Shown here in pieces: positions 26,931 through 34,933 of a stretch of 56,650 nucleotides of DNA. The translations under genes were made by a program, and so were the position numbers. This DNA is from Lachnospiraceae bacterium (GTDB taxonomy: Bacteria > Bacillota > Clostridia > Lachnospirales > Lachnospiraceae), in assembly GCA_017525525.1 (NCBI GenBank), contig JAFXSQ010000052.1:1-56650 (forward strand). Direction: 5' to 3'. The notes beneath the pieces are model-generated. The model was not told the origin of the DNA, did not search any database, and worked only from the letters and a program-made list of their open reading frames with translations. The stretch's first letter is position 1, and each line of letters opens with the position of its first letter.

Positions 26931-27833
26931 CTAAATCAGTGCTGTTGAAAAATACCTCTCCGCCCTGTCGGGGAGAACCGTTGCAATCACCTTATCCGCA
27001 CCGTACTTTTCAGCCATCTGCATGGCTGTCCATACATTTGCACCGGCACTTGTGCCGACTAAAAGTCCCTGTACCTTAGCCAGGCTTCTCGCAGTATTTA
27101 TCGCATCCTCGTCCGTCACCTCAACAATATCGGTGATTATAGAGGTATCCAGTATGTCAGGTATAAAACCGTCGCCTATGCCCTGTATCTGATGAAGTCC
27201 CGGCTCATCCCCAAGAAGCGCCGACACATTCTTCGGCTCAACCGCAACTATCTTCGTATCAGGATTCCTCTCAAGCAGATACTTTGCGACACCCTGAAGC
27301 GTTCCTCCCGAACCTATGCCGGACACATAGATGTCTATCTTTTGTCCAAGCTGCTCGCAGAGCTCGACAGCCGTGGTTCTATAGTGTATCTCCGGGTTTG
27401 CCGGATTCTTGAACTGCTGAGGCACGAAATACTCATCCGACTGTGCGGCTATCCTCTCAGCCTCGGTCACAGCTCCGTCCACGCTCAGCTCCTGTGGCGT
27501 AAGCACAAGCTCTGCACCGAGAGCCTTGATTATCTTCTTTCTCTCCTCGGACATATTCTCGGGCATAACGATTATTACCTTATACCCTTTTCTTACGCCA
27601 CAGAGCGCCAGTCCGATACCTGTATTGCCGCTGGTCGGTTCGATTATGGTCATGCCCGGTTTAAGCTTCCCGTCCCTTTCAGCAGCCTCGATCATGTTCT
27701 TGGCTATCCTGTCCTTTATGCTTCCTCCCGGGTTTAAAAACTCCGCCTTCGCGAATATATTAAGTCCGGTACTCTCCTTAAGCGAAAGCAGCGGTGTATT
27801 GCCTATGAGATCTATTATATTTGAGTAGTACAT
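26931..27833 (-). CDS. cysK: Cysteine synthase A (O-acetylserine sulfhydrylase)
   Basis: The 300-aa protein has the standard family features. IGNTPLL is near the start. The PLP lysine is Lys40 in NPGGSIKDRIA. The substrate loop is EPTSGNTGIGLA, the phosphate-binding loop is SGIGSGGTLQG (~170-180), and GTSAGANV is near the C-terminus. It makes cysteine from O-acetylserine and sulfide in the cytoplasm. The length matches bacterial CysK (~300-310). AAGGA precedes the ATG by ~10 nt. The upstream 130-nt region carries two structured hairpins. Confidence 0.95.
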   Translation of the reverse strand: MYYSNIIDLIGNTPLLSLKESTGLNIFAKAEFLNPGGSIKDRIAKNMIEAAERDGKLKPGMTIIEPTSGNTGIGLALCGVRKGYKVIIVMPENMSEERKKIIKALGAELVLTPQELSVDGAVTEAERIAAQSDEYFVPQQFKNPANPEIHYRTTAVELCEQLGQKIDIYVSGIGSGGTLQGVAKYLLERNPDTKIVAVEPKNVSALLGDEPGLHQIQGIGDGFIPDILDTSIITDIVEVTDEDAINTARSLAKVQGLLVGTSAGANVWTAMQMAEKYGADKVIATVLPDRAERYFSTALI

Positions 27834-27930
27834 CTTTGAAATATCCTTCCGTTTCTCGACCTTTCTTCCGGGTCAAATGTTATACAGTATGTTAACACTT
27901 TTCAGGTCTTTCCGCAAGTGTACGATTAAT

Positions 27931-28016
27931 CGAGTTGGTGAGACGAAAGCGAACCGAACTCGCGCGCGGGACACCGGTCAGATTTAGCTGACATCTACAT
28001 TTCGGTGTCCCTGCGC
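27931..28016. other. Two adjacent hairpins upstream of cysK
   Basis: One hairpin pairs CGAGTT with AACTCG, with GGT/ACC inside (27931-27962). The other pairs GGGACACCG (27968-27976) with CGGTGTCCC (28003-28011), flanked by GCGC/GCGC, and encloses a nested GTCAG/CTGAC stem. There is no T-box sequence and no T-run. They could be a leader structure or another repeated palindrome. Confidence 0.5.
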
Positions 28017-28020
28017 ATAA

Positions 28021-28056
28021 GAAAAACCGGCCTGATATTTTATATCAAGCCGGTCA
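28021..28056 (-). terminator. Rho-independent terminator of the ACT/Pr6Pr unit
   Basis: ACCGGCCTGATAT (28026-28038) pairs with ATATCAAGCCGGT (28042-28054), with one G-T-type pair and a short loop. On the reverse strand it is followed by TTTTTC. It lies 16 nt after the Pr6Pr stop. Confidence 0.8.
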
Positions 28057-28071
28057 AAAAAGCTTTTTCAT

Positions 28072-28731
28072 TCATTGTTTTTTGAACTTTTTTCTTATTG
28101 CAACAAGCGCTGCCGCTATACCGAAAGTTATAAGTATGATACCCGCAAAGATACACATTCCGACCGGCAGCCCCCAGTTCACGAAGCCGTACCAGTCATT
28201 GGTGTCCGGCCACTCTCCCACTCCGTTCACCAGAAGATTGATCAGGTAGAACAGTCCGTAAGCTATGGTCGGTATCACCGAAAGCAGACAATGCTTTACT
28301 CCAAACTCAACCCGTGTATCAAAAACCAGGAACTCAGCCATGGCAATAAGCGGCACTATCAGATGAAACCAGAGATTAGAACCCTTATACAAAAGCGAAT
28401 GTCCGTATATGGGGCCTAAAAACGCTGCTATGGTCATAAATGTAACGCCCACAGCCGCAGCGGTCATAAGCTTTGCCATGCCCATAGCCTTCGAGCATCC
28501 GCCATCCGAGCTTCTTCCCTTTACGATATACCACACCAGCCATGCGTAAGCCACTACGGTGCAGAGCACATTCGAAAGCACCGTGTAGAACTTGAAGTTC
28601 GCAAGTCCGTCCGCGGTAAGCCCGGTCGCAGAGCTGTTGATGACCATCATAATCACAAAGCCAATGGTTCCGCACACTGCGATGAGAATATTCAGTATAA
28701 GAGTTATTAAATCTCTTTTGTTTCTATCCAT
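28072..28731 (-). CDS. Pr6Pr-family (FAR-17a/AIG1-like) membrane protein
   Basis: This 219-aa protein has six hydrophobic helices (for example LITLILNILIAVCGTIGF, MTAAAVGVTFMTIAAFLG, PVGMCIFAGIILITF). It has the family hallmarks FKFYTVLSN, LWFHLIVPLIAM and DTNDWYGFVNWG. Pr6Pr proteins are six-helix integral membrane proteins of uncertain function, possibly esterase-like hydrolases by analogy to AIG1. It follows the ACT gene by 19 nt and is the last gene before the terminator at 28021. Confidence 0.8.
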   Translation of the reverse strand: MDRNKRDLITLILNILIAVCGTIGFVIMMVINSSATGLTADGLANFKFYTVLSNVLCTVVAYAWLVWYIVKGRSSDGGCSKAMGMAKLMTAAAVGVTFMTIAAFLGPIYGHSLLYKGSNLWFHLIVPLIAMAEFLVFDTRVEFGVKHCLLSVIPTIAYGLFYLINLLVNGVGEWPDTNDWYGFVNWGLPVGMCIFAGIILITFGIAAALVAIRKKFKKQ

Positions 28732-28750
28732 ATGTCCTTATCCATAATTA

Positions 28751-29185
28751 CTAAAGCTCTGGAACCTGATCCTCGGTTATAACTCTTAAGCCAGCCTTGG
28801 CAAGCTCGGTCTCCGCAGCCTTATAGTCATCCACACGGAAGATCATGTATACCTGCTCCGATACATTTGCACCTGATACGGCGTACATATACTTTATGTT
28901 GATGTTGGCCTCTGTGAAGACCTTAAGAACCTTGTTAAGTCCGCCCGGCACATTCGGGATCTCGACGATCACGACATGCGTAAGCTTATTGACATAGCCT
29001 GCATCCTTTAATACGGTTGTTGCCTCGTACACGTCATCAACTATGATACGCGCTATGCCAAAGCCGTCTGTCTGAGCCACAGAGATGGCTCTCATGTTTA
29101 TGTTGTTAGCCGCAAGCACGGTGGTCATCTCGTCCATCTTGCCGGGCTTGTCCTCTATGAAAATGGAAACCTGCTTTACACTCAT
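28751..29185 (-). CDS. Tandem ACT-domain protein
   Basis: The 144 residues are two ACT folds: 1-~68 (QVSIFIEDKPGKMDEMTTVL, INMRAISVAQTDGFGIARII) and ~70-140 (VVIVEIPNVPGGLNKVLKVF, INIKYMYAV). Such paired-ACT proteins are commonly found beside phenylacetate-CoA ligase and indolepyruvate oxidoreductase genes, as here. They probably bind an amino acid and regulate, but no effector is proven. AGGGGG precedes the ATG. Repeat copy B separates it from paaK. Confidence 0.88.
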   Translation of the reverse strand: MSVKQVSIFIEDKPGKMDEMTTVLAANNINMRAISVAQTDGFGIARIIVDDVYEATTVLKDAGYVNKLTHVVIVEIPNVPGGLNKVLKVFTEANINIKYMYAVSGANVSEQVYMIFRVDDYKAAETELAKAGLRVITEDQVPEL

Positions 29186-29206
29186 CTTTTTTACCCCCTT
29201 TGCTTA

Positions 29207-29385
29207 AAGATCCTTCCTGTTGCTTCGCAAGCCCTCGCATTTCGTCATAAGGGGTACCGCTTGCGGTGGATTCCTTATGACATCGAAGGCCGGCACCGTA
29301 ACGCTTCGCATTACGGTCTGCGTCGCTGCGCTCAGGATGACACGTCCGCTTGGTGTCATTCTGAGGTCTACGCCCGAAGAATCTT
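29207..29385. repeat. Intergenic hairpin repeat, family 1 copy B
   Basis: This ~179-bp element has ends AAGATCCTTC and GAAGAATCTT. It is almost identical to copies A and C over its left half. One hairpin reads ACCGTAACGC-TTC-GCATTACGGT instead of ACCTCAACGC-TTC-GCATTGAGGT, preserving pairing. It ends 22 nt from the ACT gene start. Confidence 0.85.
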
Positions 29386-29410
29386 TTTTAACTCTTCTAA
29401 GTCATTCGCC

Positions 29411-29453
29411 GTGAAAAAACAAATGTCTGCTTCGCAGCCGCTTGTTTTTTCAC
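29411..29453. other. Long hairpin just after paaK
   Basis: GTGAAAAAACAA (29411-29422) and TTGTTTTTTCAC (29442-29453) form a perfect 12-bp stem 6 nt from the paaK stop. It could end or protect the paaK transcript; no T-run follows on the reverse strand beyond the stem. Confidence 0.6.
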
Positions 29454-29459
29454 TTAAGC

Positions 29460-30761
29460 TCATATTTTTCTCTTATCAATAACCCTGACAGCCTTGCCTT
29501 CGCTTCGCTCTATGGACTTCGGTGCAACAAGTGTCACCTTAGCCTTGATACCGAGCATGTTCTTCATGCCTGCTACAAGGTCTGCCTGACGCTTTGTGAT
29601 CTCATTTACATCATCGGTGAACATCTCAGGTGTCATCTCAACATGTACATCAAGCGAGTCAGTGTTATTCTTCCTGTCAACTATGATCTGATAGTTAGCC
29701 TGATAACCGTTGTTAAGAAGCACTGTCTCGATCTGTGACGGGAATACATTGACGCCGCGAATGATGAGCATATCATCGGAACGTCCCATAGGCTTGGCCA
29801 TCTTCACATGGGTACGGCCGCAGGGGCACTTCTCTCTCGAGAGCACGCAGATGTCCCTTGTCCTGTAACGAAGAAGCGGGAACGCCTTTCTGTCTAACGC
29901 AGTAAACACAAGCTCACCCTTGGTTCCGTCCGGAAGAACCTCTCCGGTATTCGGATCTATTATCTCTGCCACGAAATGATCTTCATTGATATGCATACCC
30001 GTCTGAGCGCTGCACTCGTAAGCGACGCCGGGACCCGAAAGCTCTGTAAGTCCGTATATATCATAAGCCTTGATTCCAAGTGTCTTCTCTATGTCCTGAC
30101 GCATCTCCTCGCTCCATGCCTCAGCACCGAGAATTCCCGCCTTAAGCGGTATATCTTCCGGACTCATGCCCATCTCCTTCATGGTTTCGCCGAGGTATGC
30201 CGCGTATGAAGGCGTACAGCAAAGTATGGTAGCCTTAAGATCCTGAATGAACATTATCTGCCTCTCGGTATTACCCGATGACATAGGAATGGTAAGGCAT
30301 CCTACCTTCTGGCTTCCGCCGTGAAGACCGAAGCCTCCGGTGAAAAGACCGTAACCGTAGCTTACCTGAACTACATCCTCGTCTGTTGCACCGGCAGCGG
30401 TAAGCGCTCTCGCGCAGCAGTCCTCCCAGAGGTCAAGATCCTCCTTTGTGTAAAAGCCCATCACTCTCTTGCCGGTGGTTCCCGAGGTCGAGTGAATTCT
30501 AACAACATCCTTAAGCGGAACGCCCACAAGGCCTGTCGGATAAGTGTCTCTTAAGTCCGACTTCTTCAAGAAGGGACGCTTGTGAAGATCTTCAATTCCC
30601 TTGATGTCCTCCGGTGTAACACCCTTCTCTTCCATCTTCTTGCGATAGTAAGGAACATTGTCCCAGGCATGCTTTACCTGCTCTACTATCTTCTTATTCT
30701 GGATCTCGAGTATCTTCTCTCTTGGAGCACACTCAATCTCCTCCTGATAATACCTTTCCAT
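29460..30761 (-). CDS. paaK: Phenylacetate-CoA ligase
   Basis: The 433-aa adenylate-forming enzyme is of normal length. It has the ATP-binding P-loop HSTSGTTGKRVMGFYT (~90-105), LGAEAWSEEMR, the A5-like DIYGLTELSGPG, LVFTALDRKAFPLLRYRTRD and the C-terminal GVNVFPSQIE. It activates phenylacetate or related aryl acetates to CoA thioesters in the cytoplasm. AGGAGG lies 5 nt before the ATG. The IorAB and ACT neighbours indicate a role in oxidative catabolism of aromatic amino acids, where IorAB makes aryl-acetyl-CoA. The ligase may then run in reverse to yield ATP (inference). Confidence 0.93.
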   Translation of the reverse strand: MERYYQEEIECAPREKILEIQNKKIVEQVKHAWDNVPYYRKKMEEKGVTPEDIKGIEDLHKRPFLKKSDLRDTYPTGLVGVPLKDVVRIHSTSGTTGKRVMGFYTKEDLDLWEDCCARALTAAGATDEDVVQVSYGYGLFTGGFGLHGGSQKVGCLTIPMSSGNTERQIMFIQDLKATILCCTPSYAAYLGETMKEMGMSPEDIPLKAGILGAEAWSEEMRQDIEKTLGIKAYDIYGLTELSGPGVAYECSAQTGMHINEDHFVAEIIDPNTGEVLPDGTKGELVFTALDRKAFPLLRYRTRDICVLSREKCPCGRTHVKMAKPMGRSDDMLIIRGVNVFPSQIETVLLNNGYQANYQIIVDRKNNTDSLDVHVEMTPEMFTDDVNEITKRQADLVAGMKNMLGIKAKVTLVAPKSIERSEGKAVRVIDKRKI

Positions 30762-30814
30762 GATTACCTCCTGTTTAATTAAAATCTTTATCTTTGGTAT
30801 CTGATACTACGCTC

Positions 30815-30896
30815 AGCTTCCGAGCACGGATATACATACAATCCACACGGTCGCCTCCCTAGCGTTCCTTGTATGTATATCGTGCTCTTTGAAGCT
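30815..30896. other. 80-nt hairpin between iorB and paaK
   Basis: GAGCACGG plus ATATACATACAA pairs with TTGTATGTATAT plus CGTGCTC, with one bulged G. An outer AGCTTC/GAAGCT pair extends it, and the loop is ~27 nt. It lies 20 nt after the iorB stop codon and 54 nt before the paaK start. Confidence 0.7.
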
Positions 30897-30915
30897 TCGC
30901 TTGTGTATAGAAACT

Positions 30916-31488
30916 TTATGCATTCTTTCCAAGTTCAAACGCTTTTTTGTTCATCTCTAAGAACTTTGCGGGAACGATTGCTTCCATAGCCTTGATCCAT
31001 GCCTCCTCCGGCATATCGAAGTAATGCGAAAGCCTTCCCATGAGCACTATGTTAACAGCCTTTACGGAGCCTGCCTCCTGAGCAAGCTTCACGCAGTCGA
31101 TTGCGTCAACCTTAGCGCCTGTAGCCTGCATCTTTTCAACCAGGTTCTCGGGATACTGTGCCGCACCTGTTATAACCGGCATAGGATCTATCTGCTGGAT
31201 ATTGGTTACTATCTGGCCGCCTTCCTTTAAGTATGACAGCCACCTTGCAGCTTCAAGGAGCTCAAAGCTTACTATATAGTCTGCCTGACCCTCATCTATA
31301 ACCGGAGAGTACACCTTATCGCCGTAACGCACGTAGGTTACGACCGAGCCGCCTCTCTGACTCATGCCGTGAACCTCAGAAACCTTTACATCATAGCCCG
31401 CATCAAGCAGGAGTCTTCCCAAAAGCTTGCTCGCAAGAAGGGAACCCTGACCGCCTACTCCGACGATCATTACATTCTTTGTCTCCAT
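30916..31488 (-). CDS. iorB: Indolepyruvate:ferredoxin oxidoreductase, beta subunit
   Basis: The ATG at 31488 (METKNVMIVGVGGQGSLLAS) follows GGAGGG by 8 nt, giving 190 aa. This is the POR gamma-type domain, with GVGGQG near the start, VSEVHGMSQRGGSVVTYVRYG (split here at ~42-62), and a final helical section. It forms the second subunit with IorA and has no cofactor cysteines of its own. It starts 1 nt after the iorA stop, so the pair is translated together. The complex converts aryl pyruvates and CoA to aryl-acetyl-CoA, CO2 and reduced ferredoxin. Confidence 0.93.
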   Translation of the reverse strand: METKNVMIVGVGGQGSLLASKLLGRLLLDAGYDVKVSEVHGMSQRGGSVVTYVRYGDKVYSPVIDEGQADYIVSFELLEAARWLSYLKEGGQIVTNIQQIDPMPVITGAAQYPENLVEKMQATGAKVDAIDCVKLAQEAGSVKAVNIVLMGRLSHYFDMPEEAWIKAMEAIVPAKFLEMNKKAFELGKNA

Positions 31489-31489
31489 C

Positions 31490-33313
31490 TTAGTTGCCCT
31501 CCTTTCTCTGCCCTGCAGCATCTGCTGCAGGGAGCCCCGCGGCTTTGAGCGGTTCAGAGCTGTTCGCAAGAACAGCTTCCTTAGCTGAACTTTCAAAAGC
31601 CTTTACCGGACAGAGCTGCTCACACACGCCGCAGCCCACGCAAAGTGTCTGGTCTACTACCGCTTTGCCTTCTTTGATCGAGATAGCCGGGCAGCCGATC
31701 CTCATGCAGGACTTGCATCCGATACATTTGCTCTTGTCCACGCAGAGCGGCGGGTTGTGCTTAACATACTTAAGCAGAGCGCAAGGTCTTCTGGAAATGA
31801 TGACTGAAGGCTCATCCACCTTAAGTTCTTCCTTGACAGCCGCATCACATGCTGCAAGATCGTAAGGATCCACTACTCTTACTCTGTTGAAGCCCATAGC
31901 CCTGCACAGAGCCTCGAGGTCTATCTTGCCCGCAGGATCGCCCTTTATGTTTAGACCGGTAGTTGGGTTTTGCTGATGTCCCGTCATACCGGTTATGGAA
32001 TTATCGAGTATGATTATCGTCGAATTAGACTGGTTATACGCCACATTTGCAAGGCCTGTCATGCCTGAGTGCATAAATGTGGAATCACCGATTACGGCTA
32101 CGGTCTTCTTCTCGTTCTCGCCATCGCCGGCCTTGTTGAAGCCGTGGATTGCGCTTATCGAACCGCCCATGCAAAGCGTCATGTCCATAGCGGAAAGCGG
32201 AGCAACCGCGCCTAAGGTGTAGCAGCCGATATCACCCAAAACGGTACATTTGTTTTTGGATAATGTATAGAAAAGTCCTCTGTGCGGGCAGCCTGCGCAC
32301 ATAACAGGCGGCCTTACCGGAACATTTTCGTCAAGAGACGGACCCTTTGCTGCCTTCTCTCCCAAAGCCTCAGCGATCAAGTTCTGAGAGAACTCATCGC
32401 ATATCGGAAGAAGATCCTTGCCGTTGAGCGTCAAGCCCAATGCGCGGCAATGGTTTTCGATAATCGGATCAAGCTCCTCAACCACGATAAGCTTGTCCAC
32501 CTTTGCGGCAAAGTCCTTGATAAGCTTTGTCGGAAGCGGATTCACAAGTCCGATCTTCAACACGGATACCTTGTCCCCGTATACTTCCTTCACATATTGA
32601 TATGAAGTTGAGCTTGTGATGATACCGAGCTTTGTATCGCCCATCTCCACGCGGTTTACCGAAGCAGTCTCAGACCACTCAGCCATGCGCTTCATCCTGT
32701 CCTCTACGAAGGGATGACGCTTCTTTGCCATACCCGGCATCATGACATTCTTCGGGATGTTCTTCTCGTAAGGCTTCCTCTCGGGAACCACGCGCTCGCC
32801 GGCTTCGACAACCGACTGAGAATGAGCTACTCTCGTACACATCTTTACTATGATCGGAGTGTCATACTCCTCGGAAAGCTCATAGGCAAGCTTAACAAAT
32901 TCAAGTGTCTCCGCAGAATCGGAGGGCTCGAGCATGGGCACCTTTGATGCGATCGCATGGTGCCTTGAGTCCTGCTCATTCTGTGAAGAATGCATACCTG
33001 CGTCATCCGCAACAGCTATTACTATACCGCCGTTCACGCCTGTGTAGGACATGGTGTAAAGGGGATCCGCAGCCACATTTAAGCCTACATGCTTCATACC
33101 GCAGAAGGCTCTCCTTCCTGCAAGGGAAGCGCCGAAGCATGCCTCCATGGCAACCTTCTCATTCGGTGCCCACTCGCAGTATATATCATCATATTTTGCG
33201 GCCTCCTCGGTTATCTCCGTTGACGGAGTACCCGGGTAGCTTGACACGAAGCAACAGCCTGCCTCGTACAAACCTCTCGCAAAGGCCTTGTTTCCAAGCA
33301 TTAATTCTTTCAT
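31490..33313 (-). CDS. iorA: Indolepyruvate:ferredoxin oxidoreductase, alpha subunit
   Basis: The 607-aa protein carries a pyrimidine domain (SSYPGTPSTEITEEAA, then EWAPNEKVAMEA), a central domain, and the TPP-binding domain with the metal/TPP motif GDSTFMHSGMTGLANV and NSTIIILDN. It ends with two 4Fe-4S clusters (CIGCKSCMRIGCP and CVGCGVCEQLCP, ~545-590). This is the complete IorA architecture. It is cytoplasmic and ferredoxin-linked, and anaerobic by nature. GAAGGAG precedes the ATG. Repeat copy D lies 21 nt upstream. Confidence 0.95.
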   Translation of the reverse strand: MKELMLGNKAFARGLYEAGCCFVSSYPGTPSTEITEEAAKYDDIYCEWAPNEKVAMEACFGASLAGRRAFCGMKHVGLNVAADPLYTMSYTGVNGGIVIAVADDAGMHSSQNEQDSRHHAIASKVPMLEPSDSAETLEFVKLAYELSEEYDTPIIVKMCTRVAHSQSVVEAGERVVPERKPYEKNIPKNVMMPGMAKKRHPFVEDRMKRMAEWSETASVNRVEMGDTKLGIITSSTSYQYVKEVYGDKVSVLKIGLVNPLPTKLIKDFAAKVDKLIVVEELDPIIENHCRALGLTLNGKDLLPICDEFSQNLIAEALGEKAAKGPSLDENVPVRPPVMCAGCPHRGLFYTLSKNKCTVLGDIGCYTLGAVAPLSAMDMTLCMGGSISAIHGFNKAGDGENEKKTVAVIGDSTFMHSGMTGLANVAYNQSNSTIIILDNSITGMTGHQQNPTTGLNIKGDPAGKIDLEALCRAMGFNRVRVVDPYDLAACDAAVKEELKVDEPSVIISRRPCALLKYVKHNPPLCVDKSKCIGCKSCMRIGCPAISIKEGKAVVDQTLCVGCGVCEQLCPVKAFESSAKEAVLANSSEPLKAAGLPAADAAGQRKEGN

Positions 33314-33333
33314 GTATATAAAACTCCTTCACA

Positions 33334-33463
33334 ATGTAATGGCATGATTCGTAAACGAATCCTGCCCAATCTATTGTCATAAGGAATCCACCGCTTCGCG
33401 GTATCCCTTATGACGAAAGTCGGTGCGATGCAGAATCATGACTTCGTCATGATCGCACCTCCC
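33334..33463. repeat. Intergenic hairpin repeat, family 2 copy D with inserted hairpin
   Basis: This 130-bp element matches copy E (21677-21760) at both ends. In the middle it carries an extra ~48 bp containing the stem GTCATAAGG/CCTTATGAC, also present in family 1. Helices GATTCG-taaa-CGAATC and ATCATGAC-ttc-GTCATGAT differ from copy E by paired changes. It spans from the pncB stop codon to 21 nt before the iorA start. Confidence 0.82.
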
Positions 33464-34914
33464 TATTCCATATTCCCGACAACCTGTACCGCTGCAAGCA
33501 GGTTATCCTTAACCTTGTAAAGCTTCGGTGAGAGGTCTAAATAATGGATATGCGGATTTGCAAATCTCTGCTCCTCTTCCCATATCTCCTCAGCAAGCTG
33601 CTTTTTGACAAAGGTCTGAATCTCCTTTAAGGTCGGTTCCTCGTACACATACTCGCCGTCCTTGAAGATGGTTACCTGAAGCGGCTTTGCGGTCACATTC
33701 TCGAAGCTTGAGCGCTTCCATGGCTTCGTGGGGTCCACGTATGCGTAAGGCTTTGAGGTATCCACCTCCTCGTTGCCGAGAGTGAGCAGATCCGCCACCG
33801 CGTAACCTGTCTCGTTGCTGTATATACGCCACAGCTTCTTCTTGCCAGGGTTTGTAATCTTCTCCACATTCTCGGATATCTTGATCTTCGGTATGAATTT
33901 ATCTCCGTCCTTAACCGCAACAAGCTTGTAAACTCCGTTGAACACCGGATCCGACTTGGAGGTGATCATTCTCTCGCCCACGCCGTAGGAGTCGATCTTC
34001 GCTCCCTGTGCATTAAGTGAATTGATAAGGTATTCGTCTACACTGTTAGACACAACGATGTTGCAATCCTGCAGACCTGCCTCATCGAGTCTCTTTCTTA
34101 TCTTCTTTGAGAAGTAAGCAAGGTCACCGCTGTCTATCCTTATTCCCTTAAGCCTCTTGCCCATGGGCTCCAAGACCTCATGCGCAACCCTAATGGCATT
34201 CGGAAGTCCGCTCTTTAAGATGTCAAATGTATCGATAAGAAGTGTACAATCATCCGGGTAAATCTCCGCATAAGCCTTAAATGAATCGTACTCGCTCGGG
34301 AAGAACTCAACCCAGCTGTGAGCCATGGTTCCGACAGCCTTGATGCCGAACTCAAGGTCAGCCTCGACGGTTGCCGTTACATTTACACCGCCGATGTAGC
34401 ATGCGCGGGTGCCCCATACTGCGGCATCCGGTCCCTGAGCGCGTCTTGCGCCGAACTCCATGATCACCGAGTCGCCTGCAGCGCGCACTATACGGCTTGC
34501 CTTCGTTGCGATAAGCGACTGGAAGTTGATGCACAGTAAGAGTGTGGTCTCCATAATCTGCGCCTCGATAACCGGCGCGGTAACTGTCACGATAGGGGTA
34601 TTCGGATAAACTATGGTTCCCTCCGGAACCGCCTCTATGGTTCCCGTAAACTTGAAGTCCTTAAGGTACTCGAGGAAGCCTTCGGAGAACATGCCCCTGC
34701 CCCTTAAGTAGTCTATATCTTCCTTGGTGAAGTGCAGGTTCTTCACATAATCAATCAGCATATGCAGTCCTGCCGATACCACGAAACCGCCTTCATCAGG
34801 GTTCTTGCGATAGAACATATCAAACACCGCTATCGTGTCCTTGTGTCCCGTCTCAAAGTACCCGTTTGCCATGGTCAGCTCGTAGTAGTCCATTATCATG
34901 GTTAAGTTTCTCAT
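33463..34914 (-). CDS. pncB: Nicotinate phosphoribosyltransferase
   Basis: The ATG at 34914 (MRNLTMIMDYYELTMANGYF) follows AAAGGA by ~7 nt, giving 483 aa. Features include YYELTMANGYF, EFGARRAQGPDAA (substrate-phosphate region), GVNVTATVEADLEFGIKAVGT, IRIDSGDLAYFSKKIRK and YGVGERMITSKSDPVFNG. It makes nicotinate mononucleotide from nicotinate and PRPP for NAD synthesis. It belongs to the longer Firmicute type of the family. It is flanked on both sides by repeat elements (C upstream, D downstream). Confidence 0.93.
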   Translation of the reverse strand: MRNLTMIMDYYELTMANGYFETGHKDTIAVFDMFYRKNPDEGGFVVSAGLHMLIDYVKNLHFTKEDIDYLRGRGMFSEGFLEYLKDFKFTGTIEAVPEGTIVYPNTPIVTVTAPVIEAQIMETTLLLCINFQSLIATKASRIVRAAGDSVIMEFGARRAQGPDAAVWGTRACYIGGVNVTATVEADLEFGIKAVGTMAHSWVEFFPSEYDSFKAYAEIYPDDCTLLIDTFDILKSGLPNAIRVAHEVLEPMGKRLKGIRIDSGDLAYFSKKIRKRLDEAGLQDCNIVVSNSVDEYLINSLNAQGAKIDSYGVGERMITSKSDPVFNGVYKLVAVKDGDKFIPKIKISENVEKITNPGKKKLWRIYSNETGYAVADLLTLGNEEVDTSKPYAYVDPTKPWKRSSFENVTAKPLQVTIFKDGEYVYEEPTLKEIQTFVKKQLAEEIWEEEQRFANPHIHYLDLSPKLYKVKDNLLAAVQVVGNME

Positions 34915-34933
34915 ATTATGTCCTTTCTTATTC

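Noticed and set aside
27192-27737. 181-codon plus-strand frame
   Set aside because: It is antisense to cysK, which has complete family motifs.
27931-28016. T-box or S-box leader for cysK
   Set aside because: I could not find the conserved T-box sequence, a specifier loop or an anti-terminator/terminator pair, and the stems lack a T-run.
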